IMG/VR virus record: IMGVR_UViG_3300035698_012127 | Location: 1 to 35,277 of that record | DNA length: 35,277 nucleotides | Reading direction: 5' to 3' (one strand) | Source of the DNA: a virus | Shown: positions 24,042 through 30,077 of the stretch, one piece after another | Layout of the letters: each line of letters opens with the position of its first letter | How positions within the stretch are numbered: position 1 is the stretch's first letter | The notes under the pieces: generated by a model | Database searches by the model: none | What the model was told of the DNA's origin: nothing | What the model saw: only the letters and a program-made list of their open reading frames with translations | Translations under genes and position numbers: made by a program

Positions 24042-24431
24042 ATGAGATATAAATTATTGATGTTTTTTGGGTTGGCTTTGTTGATGAGTGGTTGTTTACC
24101 AATGTTAAGGCAGCAAGAGGCACGCATAGATATAGAGACTAAACATCTTATCCTATATAACACACTTGTCGCGGTTGATGTTTACATGGAGAACAAAGGG
24201 CCGAACGATATACTTTTAAGACGATGCAGCGTTAGCTTAATAAGTAGTGATAATGAGCCGCTAGGCGATGAGAAGGAATGTTTTATAGCTAGCAATGAAC
24301 CTAAGCTGGTATCGTTAGGAGACGTACTGTTTGAACATATTGTTTTTGATGTTGGTAAACCTGTATCCGCAAATCAGGTGAAGATAGTTATTAAGACAGA
24401 CTATATCAACATCCCATTAGAAAGGATTTAA
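24042..24431 (+). CDS. small lipoprotein
   Basis: A 129-residue protein with AAAGGAGG before ATG 24042. A short positive start (MRYK) is followed by a hydrophobic stretch and the lipobox LMSGC (Cys18), so it should be exported and lipid-anchored. The mature part is beta-rich (LILYNTLVAVDVYMENKG; an Ig-like or LEA14-like fold is possible). Phage lipoproteins of this size often block superinfection, but nothing here shows that directly. Confidence 0.65.
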   Translation: MRYKLLMFFGLALLMSGCLPMLRQQEARIDIETKHLILYNTLVAVDVYMENKGPNDILLRRCSVSLISSDNEPLGDEKECFIASNEPKLVSLGDVLFEHIVFDVGKPVSANQVKIVIKTDYINIPLERI

Positions 24432-24432
24432 G

Positions 24433-24636
24433 ATGAGAAAGATAGGCACGTTAGGCGAGTTACTTATATCAATTAATAAGCATCAAAATGTGGAAAGGGG
24501 CTGCAACGCAGTAGGCACGAACAGGCATAACCTATATCAACGGATACAGCGTGATGGATTTAAGCTGTTAAGAACGAAATCAGACATCCCAGGCAAGCGA
24601 TATAACTATATGTTTATTCCAGACACAAGGCCTTGA
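24433..24636 (+). CDS. small HTH-like protein
   Basis: A 67-residue protein, AAAGGATTTAAG before ATG. It looks like a helix-turn-helix: LGELLISINKHQNVERG, then CNAVGTNRHNLYQRIQRDGF as the likely recognition part, then a wing-like YNYMFIPD. It could bind DNA and regulate the neighbouring promoter: its TGA lies inside the -35 box of the next promoter at 24633. Start distance from the previous stop is 1 nt. Confidence 0.5.
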   Translation: MRKIGTLGELLISINKHQNVERGCNAVGTNRHNLYQRIQRDGFKLLRTKSDIPGKRYNYMFIPDTRP

Positions 24637-24661
24637 CGTTGTATAGTATTAATGGTACTAT
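24633..24661 (+). promoter_or_regulatory. internal rightward promoter P3
   Basis: TTGACG, 17-nt spacer ending TGG, TACTAT, in the same layout as P1 and P2; TATAAT overlaps 3 nt further on. The -35 overlaps the stop of the upstream HTH-like gene. The leader then carries GGAGGCGGTTGAT before the next ATG. Confidence 0.65.
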
Positions 24662-24683
24662 AATAGAGAAGGAGGCGGTTGAT

Positions 24684-24848
24684 ATGAGCAAGACATTTAG
24701 TTTTTTTAAGGGTGAAAAAGGGTACACGTTTATAGTTAATGGTTTCTCGCAAGATGAGGGTGGTAATGTATTTGTAGCTGACAGCTCATTTTGTTCAAGA
24801 TCATTAAGCAAAGGCATGGCAATTTTAAAGGGTAAGTTAAAGGAGTAA
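24684..24848 (+). CDS. hypothetical small protein
   Basis: A 54-residue protein from ATG 24684 with GAAGGAGG 8 nt upstream. It begins MSKTFSFFKGEKGYTFIVNG and has two beta strands and a C-terminal helix (SKGMAILKGKLKE). It is the first gene after promoter P3. Family unknown. Confidence 0.55.
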   Translation: MSKTFSFFKGEKGYTFIVNGFSQDEGGNVFVADSSFCSRSLSKGMAILKGKLKE

Positions 24849-24857
24849 TCATAATAG

Positions 24858-25187
24858 ATGGATAGCGTAATAAAGAAGATGCAGCATAACTATGACGATA
24901 AGCTACGATTATCACTAAACAAAACAGACAGGCCTTTACCTACAAAGAAGCGGACTGTGCCAGAAGATAAGCCGTTAATAAAAGAAGATTATGCGATACT
25001 TGATGTATTAAAAGAAAAAGATAACGGTACTATTATGAGTACGTTAATTAAGAAGACAGGCTTTACATGCCAGCAGATACGGACGCATCTTGGCCCACTG
25101 ATCCACCATAACAAAATAGAGCTGATTAATAGACGTTATCACGTCGTAAAACATAAGAAGAAAGGATGTGTATCAGATAATGGATAA
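24858..25187 (+). CDS. winged-helix-like protein
   Basis: A 109-residue protein. Residues 1-40 are basic and probably flexible. From about residue 44, DYAILDVLKEKDNG, IMSTLIKKTGFTCQQIRTHL and LIHHNKIELINRRYHV give the helix-helix-helix-wing order of a winged HTH. DNA binding is likely. GGAG lies 13 nt before ATG, a little far. Its C-terminus overlaps the start of the following membrane gene by 8 nt. Confidence 0.6.
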   Translation: MDSVIKKMQHNYDDKLRLSLNKTDRPLPTKKRTVPEDKPLIKEDYAILDVLKEKDNGTIMSTLIKKTGFTCQQIRTHLGPLIHHNKIELINRRYHVVKHKKKGCVSDNG

Positions 25188-25356
25188 TGAAAAATGCATC
25201 TTTGCCATGATTTTAACTCTTATTTTGGCAATAGCAGTGTGTATTCTCGCAGGATGTTTTTATACTTTTAAAATGGAATCGAAGTACATAGAAAACGGAT
25301 ATCAAAGAGTTATGCTGATTGGAAAATCGTACCCAGTATGGCAAAAGACCAAATAG
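25180..25356 (+). CDS. small membrane protein
   Basis: A 58-residue protein with one hydrophobic segment (CIFAMILTLILAIAVCILAG). ILAGC is lipobox-like, but the start is short of positive charge, so a plain membrane anchor is equally likely. The end, YIENGYQRVMLIGKSYPVWQK, resembles small phage membrane proteins of unknown function. It overlaps the winged-helix gene, implying co-translation. Confidence 0.55.
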   Translation: MDNEKCIFAMILTLILAIAVCILAGCFYTFKMESKYIENGYQRVMLIGKSYPVWQKTK

Positions 25357-25411
25357 AGGACATGCTCGGATTGACCATGTATAGAAACAATAAACGGAGG
25401 TGGAAAGCAAT

Positions 25412-25597
25412 ATGGGAAACAAAGAAGAAAAGTTCGTGGATGAAACTAAGTTCGTAAAGGAAAGCAGACAAGAAACGTTCTTAAAGAAAACGATAGTACA
25501 TAGTTTAGACAGTTTGAATTTGGATCATTTAGCAGAGATATATAACATGGTCTTTTATTATGTAAATAAAGACATCGACCAGCCACAGACCGGATAA
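25412..25597 (+). CDS. hypothetical small helical protein
   Basis: A 61-residue protein. ATG 25412 lies 11 nt after GGAGG. The first 25 residues are charged, the rest is helical (VHSLDSLNLDHLAEIYNMVF) and ends DIDQPQTG. Family unknown. A structured inverted-repeat element begins 7 nt after its stop. Confidence 0.5.
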   Translation: MGNKEEKFVDETKFVKESRQETFLKKTIVHSLDSLNLDHLAEIYNMVFYYVNKDIDQPQTG

Positions 25598-25603
25598 GTT
25601 ATG

Positions 25604-25719
25604 CGTATAATCTAGGCAGGGCTTGTTCCCATCAATGATAGGTGAACTTCCTGAGAGATAAGTTTTTGAAAAACAGCACTGTAGATTTGTTTGTTTGCAA
25701 GCCCTGCCACGATTATACG
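25604..25719 (+). ncRNA. 116-nt inverted-repeat element, candidate structured RNA
   Basis: CGTATAATC (25604-25612), 2 nt, GGCAGGGCTTG (25615-25625) pair with CAAGCCCTGCC (25698-25708), 2 nt, GATTATACG (25711-25719): 20 base pairs with one 2x2 internal loop. Within the 72-nt loop, CCCATCAATGATAGG and GAACTT/AAGTTT can form two further short stems. No coding frame fits. It may be a structured RNA, a leader element for the next gene, or a small mobile element with terminal inverted repeats. Strand is given as + because the surrounding transcript is rightward. Confidence 0.55.
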
Positions 25720-25736
25720 GTAGAAAGGAAAGAATT

Positions 25737-26024
25737 ATGTTAAAGATGATTAAAGTTGGAGATAAGCATATAACGGTTGTTAGATAGACAGTATTTAGCA
25801 GCATAGTAACTGATAGCTATACCTTCGCATTAATACTTGGATGCCAGTATATAAACTACAAGTATTTTGGTAGCGGTGTCGTTTTTGGTTTTATGATGGC
25901 ACTATTTGTTATCATTAAATTATTCTCAGGACGCGGGAAACAAGAGCTTACTAAAGAGCAGCTAGCCGCTGAATTAGTTAAACACGGCTTTATAGATAAA
26001 AAGGATATGGGACAAGAAAATTAA
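25737..26024 (+). pseudogene. small membrane protein gene interrupted by in-frame TAG
   Basis: ATG 25737 has AAAGGAAAG upstream. After 16 codons (MLKMIKVGDKHITVVR) a TAG at 25785-25787 interrupts the frame, which then stays open for 78 more codons with clear protein character: TVFSSIVTDSYTFALILG, a membrane segment GVVFGFMMALFVIIKLF, and KEQLAAELVKHGFIDKK. No start with a binding site lies after the TAG. A single C-to-T change from CAG (Gln) would explain it; readthrough is the alternative. Function unknown. Confidence 0.6.
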
Positions 26025-26143
26025 TAGTGGACTAGAGATAGCTAGATTCCTTAAAAGGATAGAGGACGGAATAAATAGACCTTGCTGGCTATCTATAGAG
26101 TCCAGAGAATTTGGGCTTATAAAGATATAAAAGGAGAGTGACA

Positions 26144-26713
26144 ATGGCTAAGAAAGAAATGGGTAAGGTAACTAAAGAAGCTATTAAGAAGACAATGCTG
26201 GGTATTTTCAGTGTAATTGAAAAGGAAATGGTGGAAGAACACAAACCATTAATAGACCATTTCAAGAAAAACATAGAATGGTTTGATTGCCCTAGCGATT
26301 TCAACTGTATGGTGATGCATCCTATAAAGAGTTCATTGCGTTATCTGTTGCAACATGACGGAATAGTTAAAAGCATCTTTATGGATTATAGTTTCTTTGA
26401 ACATCAAGTTAGACACATAATAGAAAAACATGAGGGTTTCACTTGCTGCGCAGATAAAAGCAGGCATCTAATAAGAGCGTTTATTGACTACAAAAATGGC
26501 GGAGATCTAAAAACATTCTCAAGAAATGAAGATGCATACTGGGAAACAAAAATAGGTGACTATAAAGAGTGGTTCGATTTTTTAGATGGGTGCGTATCAT
26601 TACGTAATCGTGGCGACAACTCTAAATATTTAGTTTCATATCTAAAATTAGTTTCACTTGCAAGAGGAAAAGAAATGCCTATAATTGAAGACCAAGAACC
26701 AGAAAAAGGATAG
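26144..26713 (+). CDS. hypothetical protein
   Basis: A 189-residue protein with AAAAGGAGAG before ATG 26144. It is helical, with a Lys-rich N-terminus and HKPLIDHFKKNIEWFDCPSD, FFEHQVRHIIEKHEGFTCC and WFDFLDGCVSLRNRG. Several His and Cys are spread through the middle, which might bind metal, but no known motif is seen. It ends with two stops in a row, TAG TAA. Family unknown. Confidence 0.6.
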   Translation: MAKKEMGKVTKEAIKKTMLGIFSVIEKEMVEEHKPLIDHFKKNIEWFDCPSDFNCMVMHPIKSSLRYLLQHDGIVKSIFMDYSFFEHQVRHIIEKHEGFTCCADKSRHLIRAFIDYKNGGDLKTFSRNEDAYWETKIGDYKEWFDFLDGCVSLRNRGDNSKYLVSYLKLVSLARGKEMPIIEDQEPEKG

Positions 26714-26718
26714 TAAAT

Positions 26719-26904
26719 ATGGCAAAATTAAATACAGAAGATATGCTTAATGATTTGAGAGATATGGTGGATAGAAAACGCGGTGTGAAAAAAGCTTATA
26801 ACCTAGGGCCTCGTGATGTATCTAAGCAATCAGGGGTAAGCAAATCCACGGTTAATAGGCTCTTAAACGGAAAGCCTATTGATTTAGAAAATTTGTTAAA
26901 TTAA
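26719..26904 (+). CDS. short HTH protein (XRE-like)
   Basis: A 61-residue protein. PRDVSKQSGVSKSTVNRLLN is a good helix-turn-helix of the Cro/XRE kind (helix, GVS turn, recognition helix), followed by GKPIDLENLLN. The usual later helices are missing, so it is shorter than standard XRE repressors. It may regulate the local promoters. A weak AAAGGATAG precedes ATG. Confidence 0.65.
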   Translation: MAKLNTEDMLNDLRDMVDRKRGVKKAYNLGPRDVSKQSGVSKSTVNRLLNGKPIDLENLLN

Positions 26905-26929
26905 TGAACTGGGCAAAGGAGTAATTAAG

Positions 26930-26992
26930 GTGAAAAGGTTCTTGGCTGCAATTTGCTGGTTTTTTGTTTCGATATTTATGATTACATCATGA
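26930..26992 (+). CDS. 20-residue membrane peptide
   Basis: A very short gene: GTG 26930 after AAAGGAGTAATTAAG, giving MKRFLAAICWFFVSIFMITS. Two positive residues then an uninterrupted hydrophobic run make it a possible membrane peptide. Its TGA overlaps the ATG of the next small gene in ATGA. It might serve mainly as a leader that couples translation to that gene. Confidence 0.4.
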   Translation: MKRFLAAICWFFVSIFMITS

Positions 26993-27105
26993 CAGGCAAT
27001 AAGCACGGGATATTAAGTGGCTGGTTTATATATCCAAGTTTATTCGATCCTGTATGGAAGACTAAGCTTTGCGATAATTTCGAGGACGAGGAAAAAGGAG
27101 ATTAG
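26989..27105 (+). CDS. 38-residue phage protein with GWFxYPxxFDPVW motif
   Basis: MTGNKHGILSGWFIYPSLFD then PVWKTKLCDNFEDEEKGD. The pattern GWF..P..FDPVW....C..F recurs in small phage proteins of unknown function that I recall from many genomes. The start overlaps the stop of the membrane peptide gene, and it ends just before the next gene, so it fills the gap fully. The motif with its single Cys may bind metal or a protein partner, but there is no evidence. Confidence 0.6.
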   Translation: MTGNKHGILSGWFIYPSLFDPVWKTKLCDNFEDEEKGD

Positions 27106-27109
27106 AAAT

Positions 27110-27415
27110 ATGGATAAAAAGGAAAAAATGGATTTTTTAGATACGGTGATTGACTGGGCGGTTGAAGAAGACGGTACAAAAGTTGATATGTGGCTAGGGT
27201 TTGCTGCTGAATACTTAAAAATGTGGGGCTGGAACGAAAAGGCTATTCAGGATTTTCTGGGTTGGGGTGAAGATGGGTTTAATAACGATATATTACATTT
27301 TGAGACAGATATTAGCGATTTATTCGATGAGGTACATTACGGTTCTGATCGGATGAGCTTAGATAGGCTTTTTAGATGCCACGTAAAATACCGGACGCTA
27401 AAGAAAGGGGGATAG
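27110..27415 (+). CDS. hypothetical acidic protein
   Basis: A 101-residue protein from ATG 27110, with AAAGGAG 9 nt upstream. It is acidic and Trp-rich (FLDTVIDWAVEEDGTKVDMW, WGWNEKAIQDFLGWGEDGF) and looks all-helical. The short basic end (VKYRTLKKGG) contrasts with the rest. Family unknown. Acidic small phage proteins can mimic DNA, an idea that rests here on composition alone. Confidence 0.55.
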   Translation: MDKKEKMDFLDTVIDWAVEEDGTKVDMWLGFAAEYLKMWGWNEKAIQDFLGWGEDGFNNDILHFETDISDLFDEVHYGSDRMSLDRLFRCHVKYRTLKKGG

Positions 27416-27419
27416 CTTT

Positions 27420-27668
27420 ATGTTTAGCTCAAACCAAAAAAAGGAAATTGCGGAGAAAATAGAGAAGCTGTTATTGAGTTTTGATCATCCTGAAATGCCG
27501 AAAGAAAAGCCAATGTTTCAGATTAGGATAGAGGGGGCAGAGTCATGGTCATTTGCTGACATTAGGCCAAACCATTGTTTTAATGATGGAAATAAGCCAT
27601 CTGTGAATACGTGGAATGAAGATCTAGTTGAATTTGCCAAAAAAAAAGAAAGCGAGGAAATAATATGA
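27420..27668 (+). CDS. hypothetical protein
   Basis: An 82-residue protein with AAAGGGGG before ATG. Helix at the start (KKEIAEKIEKLLLSF), then FQIRIEGAESWSFADIRPNH, then a charged end. Its TGA overlaps the next ATG (ATGA). Family unknown. Confidence 0.5.
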   Translation: MFSSNQKKEIAEKIEKLLLSFDHPEMPKEKPMFQIRIEGAESWSFADIRPNHCFNDGNKPSVNTWNEDLVEFAKKKESEEII

Positions 27669-27913
27669 ATGAATACATTAATTTTTTAATAACGGTTTAT
27701 TATGAAAAAGACGAATCAACGCTTGTGTGTGCGTTAAAAGTGCAAAGGGATAGTATTAGCTACGATTGTGTAGCGTACCCTATGGCACCCGAAAATAAAG
27801 CAACATTACACGCCTTGTTGCCCAAGCACGTAAACGAAGCGGGGCCGATTATTAATATCGAAACCATATTCGATATTTTGGAAATCAGTAATATGGAAAA
27901 GGGAGAAGATTAA
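27665..27913 (+). CDS. hypothetical protein
   Basis: An 82-residue protein coupled to the gene before it by a 4-nt overlap. A beta-hairpin start (NFLITVYYEKDESTLVCALK) is followed by YDCVAYPMAPENKATLHALL and a helix at IETIFDILEISN. Family unknown. The next gene starts directly after the stop. Confidence 0.5.
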   Translation: MNEYINFLITVYYEKDESTLVCALKVQRDSISYDCVAYPMAPENKATLHALLPKHVNEAGPIINIETIFDILEISNMEKGED

Positions 27914-28225
27914 ATGCAAAGTGTACCACCAATGAATTATATGCAAAGAGCTAGGATGGGAGGCGGGTCACCTAATATTGGGGTGACGATGAACGCGAAT
28001 GGGATCACACGCGAGTTTAATGTTAAAGGCAGCGAAGTGAATGGTGCGATAAGAGATTTTGCTGATGCGGCTGGGGTAGTTAGAGGTAGTATTACCAGGC
28101 TGGATTTACGTGTATCGGACAATATAAACCCTATGTACATAACAAGGCTTGAAAGTATCGCTTTGAATATGAGGAAATCCCAGATTTATAACGTGCGTTT
28201 TATTGTTGGAGGGATTGCTGTATGA
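27914..28225 (+). CDS. hypothetical protein
   Basis: A 103-residue protein. Met/Pro/Gly-rich flexible start (MQSVPPMNYMQRARMGGGSP), then a small alpha/beta unit: ITREFNVKGSEVNGAIRDF, SITRLDLRVSD and a closing strand YNVRFIVGGIAV. GGGAGAAG lies before ATG and inside the end of the previous gene. Its TGA overlaps the next start. Family unknown. Confidence 0.5.
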   Translation: MQSVPPMNYMQRARMGGGSPNIGVTMNANGITREFNVKGSEVNGAIRDFADAAGVVRGSITRLDLRVSDNINPMYITRLESIALNMRKSQIYNVRFIVGGIAV

Positions 28226-28419
28226 GTGATAATGAAAAAGATAGGTTAATAGCTGCCTTGAAACTCATCCAGGGTAAAGTAGATTCCCAATGTGAAGATG
28301 AAGGCATATGGTTCATGGCAGCAGCAGCGCCAGAAGCATATCTACAGAAAGCCATAAGAGATCTTCATAGTATCATTGAAAATGAAACGGATAGTTTAGC
28401 TAAAGAGGGTATTCTATGA
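28222..28419 (+). CDS. hypothetical small helical protein
   Basis: A 65-residue helical protein (RLIAALKLIQGKVDSQC, FMAAAAPEAYLQKAIRDLHS). It overlaps both neighbours in ATGA, so three or more genes here are translated as a chain. Family unknown. Confidence 0.5.
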   Translation: MSDNEKDRLIAALKLIQGKVDSQCEDEGIWFMAAAAPEAYLQKAIRDLHSIIENETDSLAKEGIL

Positions 28420-28802
28420 ATAAAATAATAGCGAATAATAATAGACCTATATTAGAGGTGTTTAGACATCAATACTTAAGGCAATAGATATTTAACCTTC
28501 TAAAGCCGTCAGGGATAGAACAGATTTGTACACAGCCTAAATATGACCGCGCAATGCCTACCCCCCAGCAGTCAATAGCTAGCTACACGCAGAACACGGA
28601 GCCGAGAGAAGACGATATAGAACGAATACTTGCGTCTTCTGATGCGGTGCAGGCTGCCGCAGTGAATATGTTCTACAACCATTTTTATGGTGGGATTATA
28701 TTACAGCAGACATTGGCGCTCTATCTTGGTGATCTAACAGATAATTATGGTGATGTAGTGATTAACGGTGAGATCCATACCGTTGTAGATACGTCGTTTT
28801 AA
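28416..28802 (+). pseudogene. gene interrupted by in-frame TAG, 129 codons in total
   Basis: ATG 28416 follows AGAGGG and overlaps the upstream stop. After 23 codons (MNKIIANNNRPILEVFRHQY, LRQ) a TAG at 28485-28487 interrupts. The same frame then runs 104 codons without a stop, including TEPREDDIERILASSDAVQA, FYNHFYGGIILQQTLALYLG and GDVVINGEIHTVVD. ATG 28554 in the same frame has no binding site. The N-terminal MNKIIA resembles the MKKVIA and MNKVIA starts of the next two genes. Nonsense mutation or TAG readthrough are the options. Confidence 0.6.
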
Positions 28803-28819
28803 GTAAAGGTGGTTGAATT

Positions 28820-29056
28820 ATGAAAAAAGTAATAGCAGTAAATGAAGGACGTGTTAGAGAACGGAATGATCTTGTCGATAAAGCGTTAGGGCTACTTAAT
28901 GTTATGATGGCGACGCATAGAATCCGCATCACGCAGATTATAGCCATATTAAATAACATGGACAGGGATGAACATAGGCAGCTATTGGCAGAGGTTGGGG
29001 GCCGTGAAAGCGTTATGAACGATGCTATCTCTATAATTGTAAGAAGAGAAACATAA
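28820..29056 (+). CDS. hypothetical protein, paralogue of the next gene
   Basis: A 78-residue protein with AAAGGTGG before ATG. It is helical: VDKALGLLNVMMATHRIRIT, ILNNMDRDEHRQLLAEVGG and SVMNDAISIIVRRE. The last part is shared with the next gene (SVVEDAISALIREQ), as is the MxKVIA start, so the two are diverged tandem copies. Function unknown. Confidence 0.55.
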   Translation: MKKVIAVNEGRVRERNDLVDKALGLLNVMMATHRIRITQIIAILNNMDRDEHRQLLAEVGGRESVMNDAISIIVRRET

Positions 29057-29073
29057 AAAAACAGGATAATAAA

Positions 29074-29418
29074 ATGAATAAAGTAATAGCGGCAAGCACG
29101 AACCATCAAAGTTTATTTGACGGTTCAGATAGTGATGAGTTTAGTTTTGACCTTGTATTTGGTGCTGATGATAGCGATTCAGACTCGCCGGATAGTCCGT
29201 TAGAAGAGTTGGACGCTACTGTTGAGGATAGAGCTGACATTTTAATAAGAGCAAAGACATCATTTAAAGGCCTAATGAAGAGCGAGGGCATGGATATAAG
29301 ACAGTTAATGGACACGCTCTACAAGCTGAACAAAAAGGGCAAAATAGATAACATATTCGGCGGGCACTGTAGTGTTGTCGAGGACGCGATCTCTGCCCTA
29401 ATCCGTGAACAACAATAA
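29074..29418 (+). CDS. hypothetical protein with acidic linker
   Basis: A 114-residue protein. After MNKVIAAS comes a Ser/Asp-rich stretch (DSDSDSPDSPLEELD) of about 35 residues that the paralogue lacks, then a C-terminal helical domain (MDIRQLMDTLYKLNKKGKID, SVVEDAISALIREQ). AGGATAATAAA precedes ATG. The acidic linker suggests charge-based binding to a basic partner. Function unknown. Confidence 0.55.
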   Translation: MNKVIAASTNHQSLFDGSDSDEFSFDLVFGADDSDSDSPDSPLEELDATVEDRADILIRAKTSFKGLMKSEGMDIRQLMDTLYKLNKKGKIDNIFGGHCSVVEDAISALIREQQ

Positions 29419-29428
29419 AGGATCAACA

Positions 29429-29698
29429 ATGACAAAATATAGAAGAAAACCGATTGTAGTAGACGCAGTATTATTTAAACCTGGCATGGAAGAGTCTAGC
29501 CACTGCGGATTCCTCAGGTGCGTAAGGGATGAAAAAGATTGCTTGAACTGCGATGATAGATTCTATTATATAAAAATGTTTACAGGCCGCTCAAAAGTAG
29601 ATAAAGGCGACTATGTACTCACAGACCAATATGGTAACCGATACCCTATAGCCCCGACCCGTTTCAAAGAAGACTATGAAAAGGTATCCCTAAACTAA
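29429..29698 (+). CDS. phage protein of the KYRRKPIVVDA type
   Basis: An 89-residue protein from ATG 29429, AAAGGATCAACA upstream. The start MTKYRRKPIVVDAVLF and the later VDKGDYVLTDQYGNRYPIAP with FKEDYEKV match a common small phage protein of unknown function (usual form: KYRKKPVxxEA...GDYIIxxxxGExYPxxxxxFxxxYE). Four Cys (CGFLRC, CLNC) are an addition and may bind zinc. It is the last gene before the long gap. Confidence 0.65.
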   Translation: MTKYRRKPIVVDAVLFKPGMEESSHCGFLRCVRDEKDCLNCDDRFYYIKMFTGRSKVDKGDYVLTDQYGNRYPIAPTRFKEDYEKVSLN

Positions 29699-29729
29699 CC
29701 ACTTTTTTGTCTTACCTAACAGCCATGCC

Positions 29730-29758
29730 TTGACGTTGTGTAGGTGCTGTGGTAATGT
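29730..29758 (+). promoter_or_regulatory. rightward promoter P4 before the long gap
   Basis: TTGACG, 17 nt ending TGG, TAATGT. The first 16 nt (CCTTGACGTTGT, one mismatch, TAG) match promoter P3. Transcription would begin near 29765, at the first base of a stable stem (GTAGCAG...CTGCTAC). The -10 is weaker than in P1 to P3. Confidence 0.5.
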
Positions 29759-30045
29759 GTATCTGTAGCAGTGACAGAAATGATTAGCTAATATGATATT
29801 CCACACCATCATATATGCTTTTCTGGAAATCCCTGCCTGCTACAAATATATGTGTCGAGGTGTCTGATAAGGTACGCGCAAGCACCCACTTAGTTAATAC
29901 CGAAGAGAAAACGCCAGATAGTATGTAGGAAGGCTGCATTAACGATTCTGGAACGCTAATAAGCAAGCATAAACTAGTCGCTCTAGCTATGCTGACCTCA
30001 TAAGGTTGGAAATTAACTGTCGCGTTATTCCTCGGCCTCTGCACC
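29743..30045 (+). ncRNA. candidate structured noncoding RNA, about 280-300 nt
   Basis: The gap 29699-30077 has no supported gene. Helices readable by eye: GTAGCAG/CTGCTAC (29765-29771 with the segment before 29842), enclosing CAGAAA/TTTCTG and ATATGAT/ATCATAT; CCAGA/TCTGG; AGCATA...CTAG/CTAG...TATGCT; GACC/GGTT; GGAA..TAAC/GTTA..TTCC; and an interleaved GGTG, GGTA, CACC, TACC set near 29859-29901 that could be a pseudoknot. GGTGC (29743) and GCACC (30041) could close the whole fold if transcribed from upstream. It does not match tmRNA, RNase P, group I or II introns that I can recall. Confidence 0.5.
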
Positions 30046-30077
30046 AAAAAAGAAAGGATTTGAATAGAGGATAACCA

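Noticed and set aside
25338-25457. A 39-codon frame (MAKDQIEDMLGLTMY...) bridging two small genes
   Set aside because: No ribosome binding site, and it overlaps both neighbours in other frames; the gene at 25412 has the better site.
25604-25719. Hammerhead-type ribozyme in the inverted-repeat element
   Set aside because: CTGAGAG resembles part of the core, but the required CTGANGA and GAAA arrangement is not met.
25996-26130. An open frame reading GLEIARFLKRIEDGINRPCW in the gap before 26144
   Set aside because: Protein-like text but no start codon of any usual kind in frame; it may be a remnant. The gap also contains a GGACT/AGTCC, GATAGC/GCTATC stem.
25737-28802. Genome-wide reassignment of TAG as in code 15
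   Set aside because: Several intact genes end in TAG (for example 8416-9675, 27110-27415, 31526-32194, 32236-34395), and the large late genes contain no in-frame TAG, so a recoded TAG is not general here.
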